Assembly: GCA_964387935.1 (NCBI GenBank)
Contig: CAYLZN010000020.1
Coordinates: 1-31,391 of the forward strand
From: CAYLZN01 sp964387935
GTDB lineage: Bacteria; Acidobacteriota; Vicinamibacteria; Vicinamibacterales; JAFNAJ01
Reading direction: 5' to 3'
DNA length: 31,391 nt
Part shown: positions 14,350 to 22,660 of the stretch, piece after piece
How the letters are laid out: each line of letters starts with the position of its first letter
How positions within the stretch are numbered: the first letter of the stretch is position 1
Notes under the pieces: model-generated
The model's input: only the letters and a program-made list of their open reading frames with translations
Database searches by the model: none
What the model was told of the DNA's origin: nothing
Position numbers and translations under genes: made by a program

Positions 14350-15560
14350 GGCGGGCTCAGGGCACAGGGCTCCGGGCTCAGGGCGCCGGGCGCAGGGCGC
14401 AAGGCTCGGGGCGCAGGGCTCAGGGCGTGGGGCTTGGGACCATGCTGACGCTGGTCGTGGTGGGCCTGGCAGTTGTCGGGTCGGCTGCCGCCCAAGCCAC
14501 TGAGGCGTCCGCCTCGCGCCAGAGCGCGCCCCAGGCCACCCCCTCGGCCAGACCCGCCGCGCAGTCCACGTTGCCGCGCGTGCGCCTGCTCGCGACCGGT
14601 GGCACGATTTCGAACCGGGCGGGCAGTCGGCTCACGTCAGAGGAACTGCTGGCGTCCATGCCGCGCCTGGCGGAGTACGTCCGGGCCGAGCACGAGCAGT
14701 TCTCGAACGTGTCCAGCTCCGAACTGACGCTCCAGCAGTTTCTGAACCTGTCACGTCGTATCACGACGCTTTATCGGGAGGATCCTGGCCTCGCGGGTAT
14801 CGTGGTCACCTCTGGCACCGACACGCTCGAGGAGCTTGCGTACTTCCTCCACCTGACCGTCCGCGACGATCGGCCGGTTGTCGTCGTCGGTTCGATGCGG
14901 AACCCGAGCACCCTTGGGTATGAAGGCGCCGCCAACCTGCTGGCCGGCTTCCGGGTGGCGGCGGCGCCCGAGTCCCGTGGGCTCGGCACGCTGGTCGTGC
15001 TCAACGATGAGATCAACGCCGCGCGTGAGGCGACCAAGACGGATGCCCTGCGACTGCACACCTTCCAGAGCCGGGGGGCTGGACTGCTCGGGGTGGTGGA
15101 CGCGGACCGCGTCGTCTACTCCCGGAAACCCGTCCGCCGCGGCGGCAGCGCGAGCGAGTTCGACCTGCAGACCGTGGAAGGCCTTCCTCGCGTTGACGTG
15201 CTGCTCGTGTACCAGGACGCCCCTGGGGACCTGATCAAGGCCGCGGTCGACGCGGGTGCGAAGGGCCTCGTGATGGCGGTGGCTGGTGCCGGGGCGACGA
15301 GCGGCACCCAGGACGAGGGCCTCCGGTATGCCGCCGATCGCGGCGTGTTCGTCGTCCGAAGCACCAGGACGGGCGGCGGTCGCGTCCCGGGCGGCCAGGG
15401 CTTCGGGCCCCCGGGGCTTTCGCCCGACGAGCAGCGGCGGCGACGCATGGTCGTGAGCGCCGACGACCTGTCACCCGTCAAGGCGCGTCTCCTGCTGATG
15501 CTCGGCCTGACACGGACCCAGGATCGCGACGAACTGCAGCGGTACTTCCGGGAGTACTGA
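14346..15560 (+). CDS. Exported type II-like L-asparaginase with heptad-repeat insertion in its signal region
   Basis: A 404-residue asparaginase/glutaminase family protein that hydrolyses L-asparagine to aspartate and ammonia. The nucleophile loop is ATGGTIS (T87), the second catalytic pair sits in TSGTDTLEE (T158-D159), and the lysine in ATKTDALRLHTF (K231). The family GSMRNPS segment is at 182-188. The hydrophobic stretch MLTLVVVGLAVVGSAAAQA (33-51) is a signal peptide core. Residues 3-31 are encoded by twelve 7-bp repeats (14353-14436). Excising exactly these 84 bases leaves MRRTMLTLVV, a textbook signal-peptide start, so ATG 14346, which overlaps the previous stop, is probably the ancestral start. 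ATG 14442 is an alternative (372 residues). Export to the periplasm is inferred. Confidence 0.9.
   Translation: MRRAQGTGLRAQGAGRRAQGSGRRAQGVGLGTMLTLVVVGLAVVGSAAAQATEASASRQSAPQATPSARPAAQSTLPRVRLLATGGTISNRAGSRLTSEELLASMPRLAEYVRAEHEQFSNVSSSELTLQQFLNLSRRITTLYREDPGLAGIVVTSGTDTLEELAYFLHLTVRDDRPVVVVGSMRNPSTLGYEGAANLLAGFRVAAAPESRGLGTLVVLNDEINAAREATKTDALRLHTFQSRGAGLLGVVDADRVVYSRKPVRRGGSASEFDLQTVEGLPRVDVLLVYQDAPGDLIKAAVDAGAKGLVMAVAGAGATSGTQDEGLRYAADRGVFVVRSTRTGGGRVPGGQGFGPPGLSPDEQRRRRMVVSADDLSPVKARLLLMLGLTRTQDRDELQRYFREY
14353..14436 (+). repeat. In-frame tandem heptamer array, twelve units (GGGCNCA-like)
   Basis: Twelve uninterrupted 7-bp units, starting GGGCTCA, GGGCACA, GGGCTCC, GGGCTCA and ending GGGCGTG, GGGCTTG. 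The total of 84 bp equals 28 codons. It encodes Arg/Gly/Ala/Gln-rich residues between MRR and the asparaginase signal core. A change of one unit would shift the frame. Confidence 0.92.
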
Positions 15561-15585
15561 TCGTCAGGGCTTCGGGGCAGGCCGG

Positions 15586-16749
15586 TCACCGCACGCCCGC
15601 GACGAGCCGATACCCGAGGCGGTGGCGCACCTTGTAGCCCCCCCCCTGCACTTCGACGCGCAGTTGCCGCCACTCCGCGTCCCGGCGCTGGTTGGTCGGC
15701 TGATACCCGAGCAGGTACTGATTCGACAGGTCCTGCACGATCTCGATGAACGCCTGTTCCAGGTCTGCCGGGTCGTTGCGGAACAGGCCGCGGCCCCCGC
15801 TGACTTCCGCGAAACCCTCGAGCAGGCTCCTCAACTCGCGGACCTGCATGGCCCGCCCCAGGCCGACCGCGTACACGACGGCATCGGTGGACTCCACCCG
15901 CGCCCGCGCCGCAGCCAGCGTCGAACGGCTCGATTGATCCTCACCGTCGCTGAAGACCACCAGCGCACGACGGCCGGGCCGGCGTCCCAGGAGATCGATC
16001 CCCCTGATAATCACGTCGTACAGCGCCGTGCCTCCCCACGGGGCCAGGCGGTCGACGGCCCGGAGTCGCGCGTCCGATGCGGTGGCGCGCCGCGCCAGCG
16101 GGAAGATGTTGTCGTTGAACGCCAGGAGCGTGACCTGCTCACCCGCCCCGAGCGCCGACAGGAATGCACGCGCGGCCTGCTTCACCTTCGGCATGGCGTC
16201 CGTCATGCTCTGGCTCACGTCGAGGGCGGCGACCAGCTCCAGCGGAACGTTCTCGGACGCGAACGTGGACACACGCTGGGGCCGGTCGTCCTCGAACACC
16301 TTGAAGGCCTCCCGGGGCAGATTGGGAACGAAGCGCCCGGCGTCGTCGGTGACGACCACGGCCAACTGAATGGCGTCGACATCCACGCGGTCCACGTAGC
16401 CCAGCCCCTTCGTGCGCACGTTGGCGACCGCGCGGGTGCCGTCCCGGAGCCGCGCCACGACCCGGATCGCGTGTTCGTCGACATCCGGGCCGGCGTCCCA
16501 CGGGCATTGGAAGGGCCCGGCGGTCAGCCTGCACACCTCCCGCCCATCGGCGGAGAACACGAGGTCGCGAACCTGGTCAGCGGCACCAGCGGGCAGCACC
16601 TCCGCTTCGAGCGTCACCTCCCCACTGACCACCGCGCCGTTCTCGGGCGACACGATCCGGACGCTGGCGCGAGGCGCCTGGGCGAGAACCAGCCAGGTCC
16701 CGCCGAGGACGATCCCGATCCCGAGTGCAGTCCGACGGAGAGCCTTCAC
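15586..16749 (-). CDS. VWFA-related exported protein (acidobacterial family)
   Basis: A 387-residue protein. A signal peptide (MKALRRTALGIGIVLGGTWLVLAQA) is followed by an Ig-like strand domain (about 28-115, SPENGAVVSGEVTLEAEV). A linker carries VVVTDDAGRFVPNLPREAFKVFED, and then comes a von Willebrand factor A domain. Its metal site is complete: DVSQS (177-181), GGTALYD and FSDGED. The end, NQYLLGYQP followed by a strand pair, is typical of the VWFA-related domain abundant in Acidobacteriota (TIGR03436). It probably mediates metal-dependent protein binding outside the cytoplasm. The GTG at 16749 lies 4 bp after the stop of the large upstream gene, so they share a transcript. Its own start has no strong ribosome-binding site. 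Confidence 0.9.
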   Translation of the reverse strand: MKALRRTALGIGIVLGGTWLVLAQAPRASVRIVSPENGAVVSGEVTLEAEVLPAGAADQVRDLVFSADGREVCRLTAGPFQCPWDAGPDVDEHAIRVVARLRDGTRAVANVRTKGLGYVDRVDVDAIQLAVVVTDDAGRFVPNLPREAFKVFEDDRPQRVSTFASENVPLELVAALDVSQSMTDAMPKVKQAARAFLSALGAGEQVTLLAFNDNIFPLARRATASDARLRAVDRLAPWGGTALYDVIIRGIDLLGRRPGRRALVVFSDGEDQSSRSTLAAARARVESTDAVVYAVGLGRAMQVRELRSLLEGFAEVSGGRGLFRNDPADLEQAFIEIVQDLSNQYLLGYQPTNQRRDAEWRQLRVEVQGGGYKVRHRLGYRLVAGVR

Positions 16750-16753
16750 GGGT

Positions 16754-19567
16754 CTACCAGTCACGATCGATGGGAACGAGGGGTCCCCGCGACGCCTGCG
16801 CGGCCACGTAGTCTTCGATCTGCTCATCCGACAGGTCGGCCGCGTACCGTGCCAGGCGGAACCAGTCATCAGGATACGCGAGCGGCGCGTCGTGCAGCAG
16901 ATCGAACAGGGCCGTCGAGACGACGGCCGGGAGGAGCCCGGCAGGCAGGCTCCGCGCGCGAAGTACCTGGAGGATGCGCAGGTTCAACTCGACAAACGGC
17001 GCAACGACCCTGGCGGTGGCAGGTCGCCCCTCCAGGTCATCGAGGGGCCGGCCGCTGAGCCATCGTGGCGTCAGCGGTCCTTCGAGCACGGGATCGAGAC
17101 CGCCAAACGGCTCGAGGGTCCTCGTGGCACTGCCCGTCCACACGGCAAGCGCCATGTCGCTCAAGGTCCACAGGCGCTCGATCGACTGCGGGTCGTGGGC
17201 GCAAGCCCACTGTGCTGCGGCGAGCCGCCACTGGCTCCAGGCCGTCTGGTGCTCGTCCGACGGAACGCACTGCGCGAGCACCTGCTCCCGCACCTTCGCG
17301 ACGCGTGCGATCAAAGCATCGGCCGTGCGATCGTCCATGGCCCACGGATCCTGGAGGAACGCTGCGAGGGACAGCAGATGCTGCCCGGCCTCCGACAGAC
17401 GTGGAGGCTCGGGAAAGGCCGTGCTGTCCATCGGCTGCAGCGCAAGATCGGCGAGCGCGTGCTCGAGCGCAAGCAAGGAACCAGCGACGCGCCATCCCGT
17501 TCCTCCACCTCCGCTGCGGGATACCGGGAGCTGCCAGGGAGTTCGGGCTCCGATGCCGCGTCGATCATCGGGATCGAGATGGTGGCGTCTGGCCACGTCC
17601 GGCACCACCGAGAGAGGACCGTGCGGATCGCCGAGGTGGCGGGCGTAACAGTAGGCCAGCAGGGCCTCGGTCAGGGCGCCTTCGGCCAGGGCTCGCAACG
17701 TGTGCCTGTCGCGCGTCCTGAGCGGCTCGCGGCGTCCGTCGCGGCCCCGTTCGAGCACAGGGGCGACGATCGTCGCCGCGGACACGGGTCCGGGTTCGGT
17801 GCCGAACAGGGGGCGCCGGACGGGGCCGAGCCGTTCGGCAGCCTGCTCCAGCGCCTCGAGGTCCCCTTTCTCGATCACGGATGCCGACATCACGGCCTGC
17901 ACCGCGTCCGCGAACGCGAGCGTGCCGGCCAGCGACGGGGCGCCCTGCAGGCGCACCACGGATTCCAGGCGGCGCGCTTCGGCCGACGCAGGATCGAAGC
18001 GGTAGGTGAGCCCCTCCCAGGTGAGCACGGGTGCGGCCGGTTCGGCGGGCGGGCCCGCCAGCGCGCGCACGAGTGCGACGTCCTCGTCCTGCACGCCAGC
18101 CGGGCCCGTCGAAAGAGCAGGCAACAACTGCTGGCGAAGCCACGTCACGAGCGCCGGCCCGTACCCCTGAGGTTCCGGCTCCAGCGCGACCAGCGAAACG
18201 ACGAGCTGACGAGCAGTGTCGCCCGTGATCGCGTGGCGCGCGCGGAGCCCGTCGGCGAGAGCGAGGGTCGCCTGAAACTGGGCGAGGGCGATCGGTGAGT
18301 CGGCGTTCCTGGCCAGCCGCGAGAGCGCGTTGGCTCTGGACACTGCGCTGGCGTAGTCGCGAGCGTCGGTGAGGCCGATTCGCTCGAGGACCAGCACCAG
18401 TGCCGGCGCCGTCATCATGGCGTGTGCCGCCCTCCAGACGTCCGCGAGTTGGCCCGTCCCCGCGTCCGCGAAGCGGCGTTGAACGAAGCGCACGGCCGAC
18501 AGGCGGGCGATGCTCTGGTCGAGGTCGACGCCGACCGCTGATCCGACCAGAAACGACGCGTCCACGGGTGATGCCGCGGCGACGTCGCGCGTCCAGGACG
18601 CAAGGTCGCCGCCCGGCGCGCGGCCTTCGAAGACGTCCCGCCAGAACCGTTGCGAGGATGGCCCCATCCATGCACCGGTTTCGGAAATCCTCAGCGCGCC
18701 GAGGACCACGTGCGCGTCGACGGGCGGCCTGGCGAAGGGCCTGTCGTTCGGGTCCCATTTGGGGTCGTGGGACAGGAACAGATCCGCCAGGGCCCGGGCG
18801 GATGCCTCCGACCCGGCGGTCTGCGCATTCGAACTCTGACGCGCGGGACCAAGGACGAAGTGTCGTGTTGCCGGTGGCAGCCGCACGAGGACATCGAGCA
18901 GCCACGCACGGCGACCGCGATCCCGCGCCAGCGCCCCCTGAATGAAGGCCTCCGGGTCCGCCGGTGATTGGTCCACGAGATCACGCCAGAAGCCGTCCGC
19001 GTTGGGGCTGCCGGGCAACGCCATGCGTCCCTCGCGCACGACGAGGCTCGACGCGAAGGCGGCAAACCTTCCGGCGTGGCGACGCGCGATCGTCTCGAGC
19101 AGATCCGTTCGGCCTGCGAGAAACGCGCGCGTCTCGGGCGGGCAACTCATGAGCCCGACATACAGGAGCGCAAGTCGTCGGTCGCGAAGGACGAGGGCCG
19201 CCGTCGGACCAGTTCCCTGACCGAGTCGGCCCGAGAGGTCTCGCCAGGTGCCCTCGGGCAGTGGCGAAGGCACCAATCGTTCACCGGGATTCCCGCCTGT
19301 CGGCGACGCATCTGCCAGCCATCGCTCGAGAGCCGCACGAGTCGCGTCGATGTCTCTCGCCTGGCCGGGGGGAGCGGCATGCGCCAGGCGGACCACGTCC
19401 ATGAAGAGGCGGGCACGCGGCGTGTCAGGAGGAAGGCCCACGGCCGTGGCGAGGCCTTGTGCGGGTCCCGGCAGCTCGAGGCTGGCGAGTCCCCCTGCAT
19501 CGCGAGGAAGCGACGGGGCGACCTGGGCGGCGACGGCCACGACCGAGAAGACCAATCCGAGGATCAC
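16754..19567 (-). CDS. Large exported protein of unknown family
   Basis: About 937 residues from the GTG at 19567. A hydrophobic stretch, VILGLVFSVVAVAAQ, opens the protein and suggests export or anchoring. The rest is mainly alpha-helical, rich in Ala, Leu and Arg. Recurrent FWRD patterns occur (DGFWRDLVDQSP, QRFWRDVFEGRAP), as expected of an all-helical repeat protein. I recognise no catalytic motif. The start is uncertain: the frame is open to an ATG at 19768, but codon use there loses the strong G/C third-position bias. A better basic leader, MARLTRPKALLRADALAARR, lies in another frame from about 19673. A start-region frameshift near the GGGG run around 19580 is therefore possible. It is co-transcribed with the VWFA protein. 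Confidence 0.75.
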   Translation of the reverse strand: MILGLVFSVVAVAAQVAPSLPRDAGGLASLELPGPAQGLATAVGLPPDTPRARLFMDVVRLAHAAPPGQARDIDATRAALERWLADASPTGGNPGERLVPSPLPEGTWRDLSGRLGQGTGPTAALVLRDRRLALLYVGLMSCPPETRAFLAGRTDLLETIARRHAGRFAAFASSLVVREGRMALPGSPNADGFWRDLVDQSPADPEAFIQGALARDRGRRAWLLDVLVRLPPATRHFVLGPARQSSNAQTAGSEASARALADLFLSHDPKWDPNDRPFARPPVDAHVVLGALRISETGAWMGPSSQRFWRDVFEGRAPGGDLASWTRDVAAASPVDASFLVGSAVGVDLDQSIARLSAVRFVQRRFADAGTGQLADVWRAAHAMMTAPALVLVLERIGLTDARDYASAVSRANALSRLARNADSPIALAQFQATLALADGLRARHAITGDTARQLVVSLVALEPEPQGYGPALVTWLRQQLLPALSTGPAGVQDEDVALVRALAGPPAEPAAPVLTWEGLTYRFDPASAEARRLESVVRLQGAPSLAGTLAFADAVQAVMSASVIEKGDLEALEQAAERLGPVRRPLFGTEPGPVSAATIVAPVLERGRDGRREPLRTRDRHTLRALAEGALTEALLAYCYARHLGDPHGPLSVVPDVARRHHLDPDDRRGIGARTPWQLPVSRSGGGGTGWRVAGSLLALEHALADLALQPMDSTAFPEPPRLSEAGQHLLSLAAFLQDPWAMDDRTADALIARVAKVREQVLAQCVPSDEHQTAWSQWRLAAAQWACAHDPQSIERLWTLSDMALAVWTGSATRTLEPFGGLDPVLEGPLTPRWLSGRPLDDLEGRPATARVVAPFVELNLRILQVLRARSLPAGLLPAVVSTALFDLLHDAPLAYPDDWFRLARYAADLSDEQIEDYVAAQASRGPLVPIDRDW

Positions 19568-19860
19568 TGGCGCTGTCCCCGACCGCCGTGAGCCACGGGC
19601 AGGTTCGGGGCTGCACGTCTCGCTGCCAGGGCGTCGGCCCGGAGGAGCGCCTTGGGTCTGGTGAGGCGTGCCATCAGGAGCGGGAGTGTACCATCGAGCG
19701 GACCGACGTCGACAACCACTGACCTCCGCGAGCGGCGAACGGCAACTCCTGCGGCGCCTGGGTGTCATTCCTCATGAATCCCTTGTCCGAGGTCGCCGAG
19801 GAAGACTGGCGGGCGCGACGCGCGCGCCGGCAATCGGGAAGCCTGCACCTGGAGGTCGCC

Positions 19861-20463
19861 ATGAGAAACAGCCTCATGTGGGGAGTGGCGGGAGCATCGG
19901 CAGCAGTTCTGGCAGTCCTGCTGGTCAGGGGGGCGCCCCCGGTGGGCACGGGGACGGAAGGGACGACCGGCATGGGGCAGGACTTGCAGCGCCCTTCAGG
20001 TCCTCCCATCAGATCCGCGGCGTCCGGCCCGACCCGCCCAGCGGAGGGGCCAGCCACGAGGAGCGGGAACGCCCCCGTTCAGGTGGAGATCGACGGGATC
20101 GATGGCGTGCTCCCCGGGGTCGGCGTCGACCATGACTTTTCGATCGAGGAGCAGTCCGGCAGACGACAGCCACAAGCGACCGTGACCGTCAACCGGCTGC
20201 CGGATGACCACACGGCGACCCTGCTGGGCCGTCACGTCACGGGCAGAACCGTTCGCTGGGTCACGATCAAGACCAAGGACGCGGAGCGTCGACTGCCCGA
20301 GTTCACACTGCGCCTGGAGAACGTCGTCCTCGAGGCGATTCGCACGCATGCCGCCGACGGGGTGTACCTCGAGGCCGTCACGTTCAGGTTCGGGAAGATC
20401 CGGTTGACGGATGCCGACGGCGGCAGTTTCTCCTGGGACTACGCGGCGATGCGGCCGTTCTGA
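19861..20463 (+). CDS. Exported Hcp-like (type VI tube-fold) protein
   Basis: A 200-residue protein. ATG 19861 has GGAGG 5 nt upstream, much better than starts further upstream. Residues 1-27 (MRNSLMWGVAGASAAVLAVLL) form a signal peptide or anchor, followed by a low-complexity Pro/Gly/Thr linker. From about residue 77 the pattern resembles the Hcp family: VEIDGIDGVLPG, then FSIEEQSGRRQ, LLGRHVTGRTV, a strand with LPEFTLRLENVVLEAI, and finally LEAVTFRFGKIRL...SFSWDY. Hcp forms hexameric tubes of type VI secretion systems, but no other type VI gene is here and the protein carries an export signal. It may be an orphan Hcp-fold exported protein. The family call rests on pattern similarity only. 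Confidence 0.6.
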   Translation: MRNSLMWGVAGASAAVLAVLLVRGAPPVGTGTEGTTGMGQDLQRPSGPPIRSAASGPTRPAEGPATRSGNAPVQVEIDGIDGVLPGVGVDHDFSIEEQSGRRQPQATVTVNRLPDDHTATLLGRHVTGRTVRWVTIKTKDAERRLPEFTLRLENVVLEAIRTHAADGVYLEAVTFRFGKIRLTDADGGSFSWDYAAMRPF

Positions 20464-20490
20464 CGGGCGTTGACGTTCCGCACGTCCGCG

Positions 20491-22545
20491 TTACTGCTGT
20501 CTGGCAGGCAGCCCCAGCAGGGGCGCCGTGACGTCGTAGGCGCGGTTGGCCATCGCCTTGTGACCAGACTCGTTGGGATGGGCGGTGCCCAACCCCGACG
20601 TCGTCGGCGGGCCGTTCTTGTACGTGCGTGTCTGTTCATCGTAGGGCCTGGCTGACCCCTGGACGTTCACCGACTCCTCTGCGCGCCTGAACCACCGGCC
20701 GGAGCCGAGCCAGGTGGCGTTCGGCCAGTACGTGCGCGAGTAGGACCTGCCATCGGTGCCGCTCGCGCACAGGCCGTGGAGACTGAACAGCGGCTCGATG
20801 CCGTCGATCAGCGTCCATCCGTGCCGTGCCGCGGCATCCGCGATCCGGTCGTTCAGCGGATGCAGCACGTTGTCCCGAGCCCAGTCGATCTCCCAATCGT
20901 CGATCGACGCATCCGAGGCGATGCCCGCGAGGACCGCGCTGCACGTCAGGCCGTCTGGCCCGGTGCCGAAGGAGGGGTATTGCACGATCGCGGTTCGTCG
21001 GATCCTGCCTGCCAGGGGCCCGGGCCCGTTCAACTGCGAGCTGAGGTAGGCGTAGGCATCTGGCAGGGCGAGCATGCCGGTCGTCCTGCCCCACTGGAGG
21101 CTGGGATCGGTGATGGAAGAGCCCACCATGAGACCGGGAAGACCGAGATGGTAGAAGAACAGGAGATCCCGGATCCAGGTGTTGTTGGCGAGGAACTCGA
21201 ACGCGTCGTTCAACTCGTTCCGCTCGAGCGAGGCCCAGTCCCCGCTGTTCACGGCCGTCAGGATCCTCGAGGGTGTGAGGTCGCTCACCGGCACACCGAG
21301 CTTCTCGGTGCCCCTCAGGAGCAGTGAAGCGAGAACGCGGGAGAACCCGACGTCGTTTCCCCCGATCGAGATGAGCAGCAGGTCCACCTGGCGTGGCCCG
21401 ATGAGCGACGACAACTGGGAGAGCTGAGATGGGAGCGCCCCGTCGGCGTATTCGTCCAACGACCCCTGTTGACCATCTGGCATGCCCGGGTCGCAGGGTC
21501 CCCCCCAATCGCATTCCACGAGCCCAAGCCTGATCGTCGCGCCCGTCGCGGCGAGGGAGACGAACGTCACCGAGGACTGTGCGGAGGCGTCCTCCATGGC
21601 CAGGGCCAGCTGCACCGGCCAGGCGGCGCTCGACCGGTGCGCCCGAAGATGCCGCTCGGCCGCCGGCGTGGCTCCCGACACCTTCCGATGGACCCAGCGC
21701 GCCGGAACGGTGGCGAGATCCCAATCGGACTCCCAGCCGAAGTCCCCGTTCATCGGACCTTGCGGCCAGTAGTACTTATAGGTCGTGGTCGGCGGCATGG
21801 ACGCCGAGCCATCATCGGCCCACCGCGTCGTCAGCCAGTACTTGTAGTTCAACCCGAGCGGTGGCAGAAACGCGTTCACGTACTTGCTTCCCTGGGTCCT
21901 GCGCTCAGGATTCCCCTCCCCCGACGCGTACGAGTCCCCGATGACGACGATGAGGAAGTCCTCGACCTTGACGTCCTTCTCGGACGAGCCGGAGCACGGC
22001 ACGCCCATCTTGTCCGTGCCGGAGACCGAGAGCCTGACCCGGTACGTCCCTTCGGCGAGCCGCACCGAGAGTGGCGTGAACGTGGCCGGCAGTTCCTGCA
22101 CGAGGGAGCCGGCCGTGGTGCGGATCTGCCACGTGCCGCTGGTGAATGGCACGGTGGGTGTCAACTGCACCGTGAAGGTCGGCATGGCGGATGGATTCGA
22201 CTTGAGTGGAACGAAGCCGTTGGTGACGTAGGAAAGGGAGTTCGGGAGATCCAGGATCCCGTTGTTGTTCGCGTCGAGGCCGAACCGCTTGGGCATCGCG
22301 TAGCTGAAGAGTGCCGAGCAGGCCAGGGTGGACGTCGAGGTGCCAGGAAGATACGAGGGCCTGTCGCCACCAGAGGGTCGGAGATCCGGAGGCACGTCGA
22401 GGCCCACCGCTGGTCCGGATGGTGTGGGGCGCACGCCAATGGTGGCGAGCGCCTGGTCCGTCAGGCCGCGACCCGGCCCGAAGGCCATGAGCAGCACAAC
22501 CACCACGACCAGAGATAGCCCTGACAGCAGGCCGAACTTCTTCAT
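20491..22545 (-). CDS. Exported SGNH/GDSL-type hydrolase
   Basis: A 684-residue protein. The ATG at 22545 follows GAGGAGG. The signal peptide is MKKFGLLSGLSLVVVVVLLMAFG. A calcium-loop-like motif, DANNNGILD (91-99), occurs in the N-terminal part, which is otherwise an Ig-like strand domain. The SGNH hydrolase blocks follow in order: GDSYASGEGNP (203-213, nucleophile S205), SLAATGATI, then SIGGNDVGFSRV (block III Asn) and HPNESGH near the C terminus (catalytic His). The family contains lipases and esterases that act on lipids or on acetylated or acylated polysaccharides. The substrate cannot be read here. It lies 115 bp downstream of the anti-sigma gene and might belong to that regulon. Confidence 0.85.
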   Translation of the reverse strand: MKKFGLLSGLSLVVVVVLLMAFGPGRGLTDQALATIGVRPTPSGPAVGLDVPPDLRPSGGDRPSYLPGTSTSTLACSALFSYAMPKRFGLDANNNGILDLPNSLSYVTNGFVPLKSNPSAMPTFTVQLTPTVPFTSGTWQIRTTAGSLVQELPATFTPLSVRLAEGTYRVRLSVSGTDKMGVPCSGSSEKDVKVEDFLIVVIGDSYASGEGNPERRTQGSKYVNAFLPPLGLNYKYWLTTRWADDGSASMPPTTTYKYYWPQGPMNGDFGWESDWDLATVPARWVHRKVSGATPAAERHLRAHRSSAAWPVQLALAMEDASAQSSVTFVSLAATGATIRLGLVECDWGGPCDPGMPDGQQGSLDEYADGALPSQLSQLSSLIGPRQVDLLLISIGGNDVGFSRVLASLLLRGTEKLGVPVSDLTPSRILTAVNSGDWASLERNELNDAFEFLANNTWIRDLLFFYHLGLPGLMVGSSITDPSLQWGRTTGMLALPDAYAYLSSQLNGPGPLAGRIRRTAIVQYPSFGTGPDGLTCSAVLAGIASDASIDDWEIDWARDNVLHPLNDRIADAAARHGWTLIDGIEPLFSLHGLCASGTDGRSYSRTYWPNATWLGSGRWFRRAEESVNVQGSARPYDEQTRTYKNGPPTTSGLGTAHPNESGHKAMANRAYDVTAPLLGLPARQQ

Positions 22546-22660
22546 GTGTCCTCCTCTGCGGTTGCTGCACACATGACAGAGTCCTGGCCTGAATGACGAG
22601 GGACAAGGCGGGATCTCCGAGGGGCAAAGAGGGGCACGGGCCCGCGCGGAGCCGGCGGGA

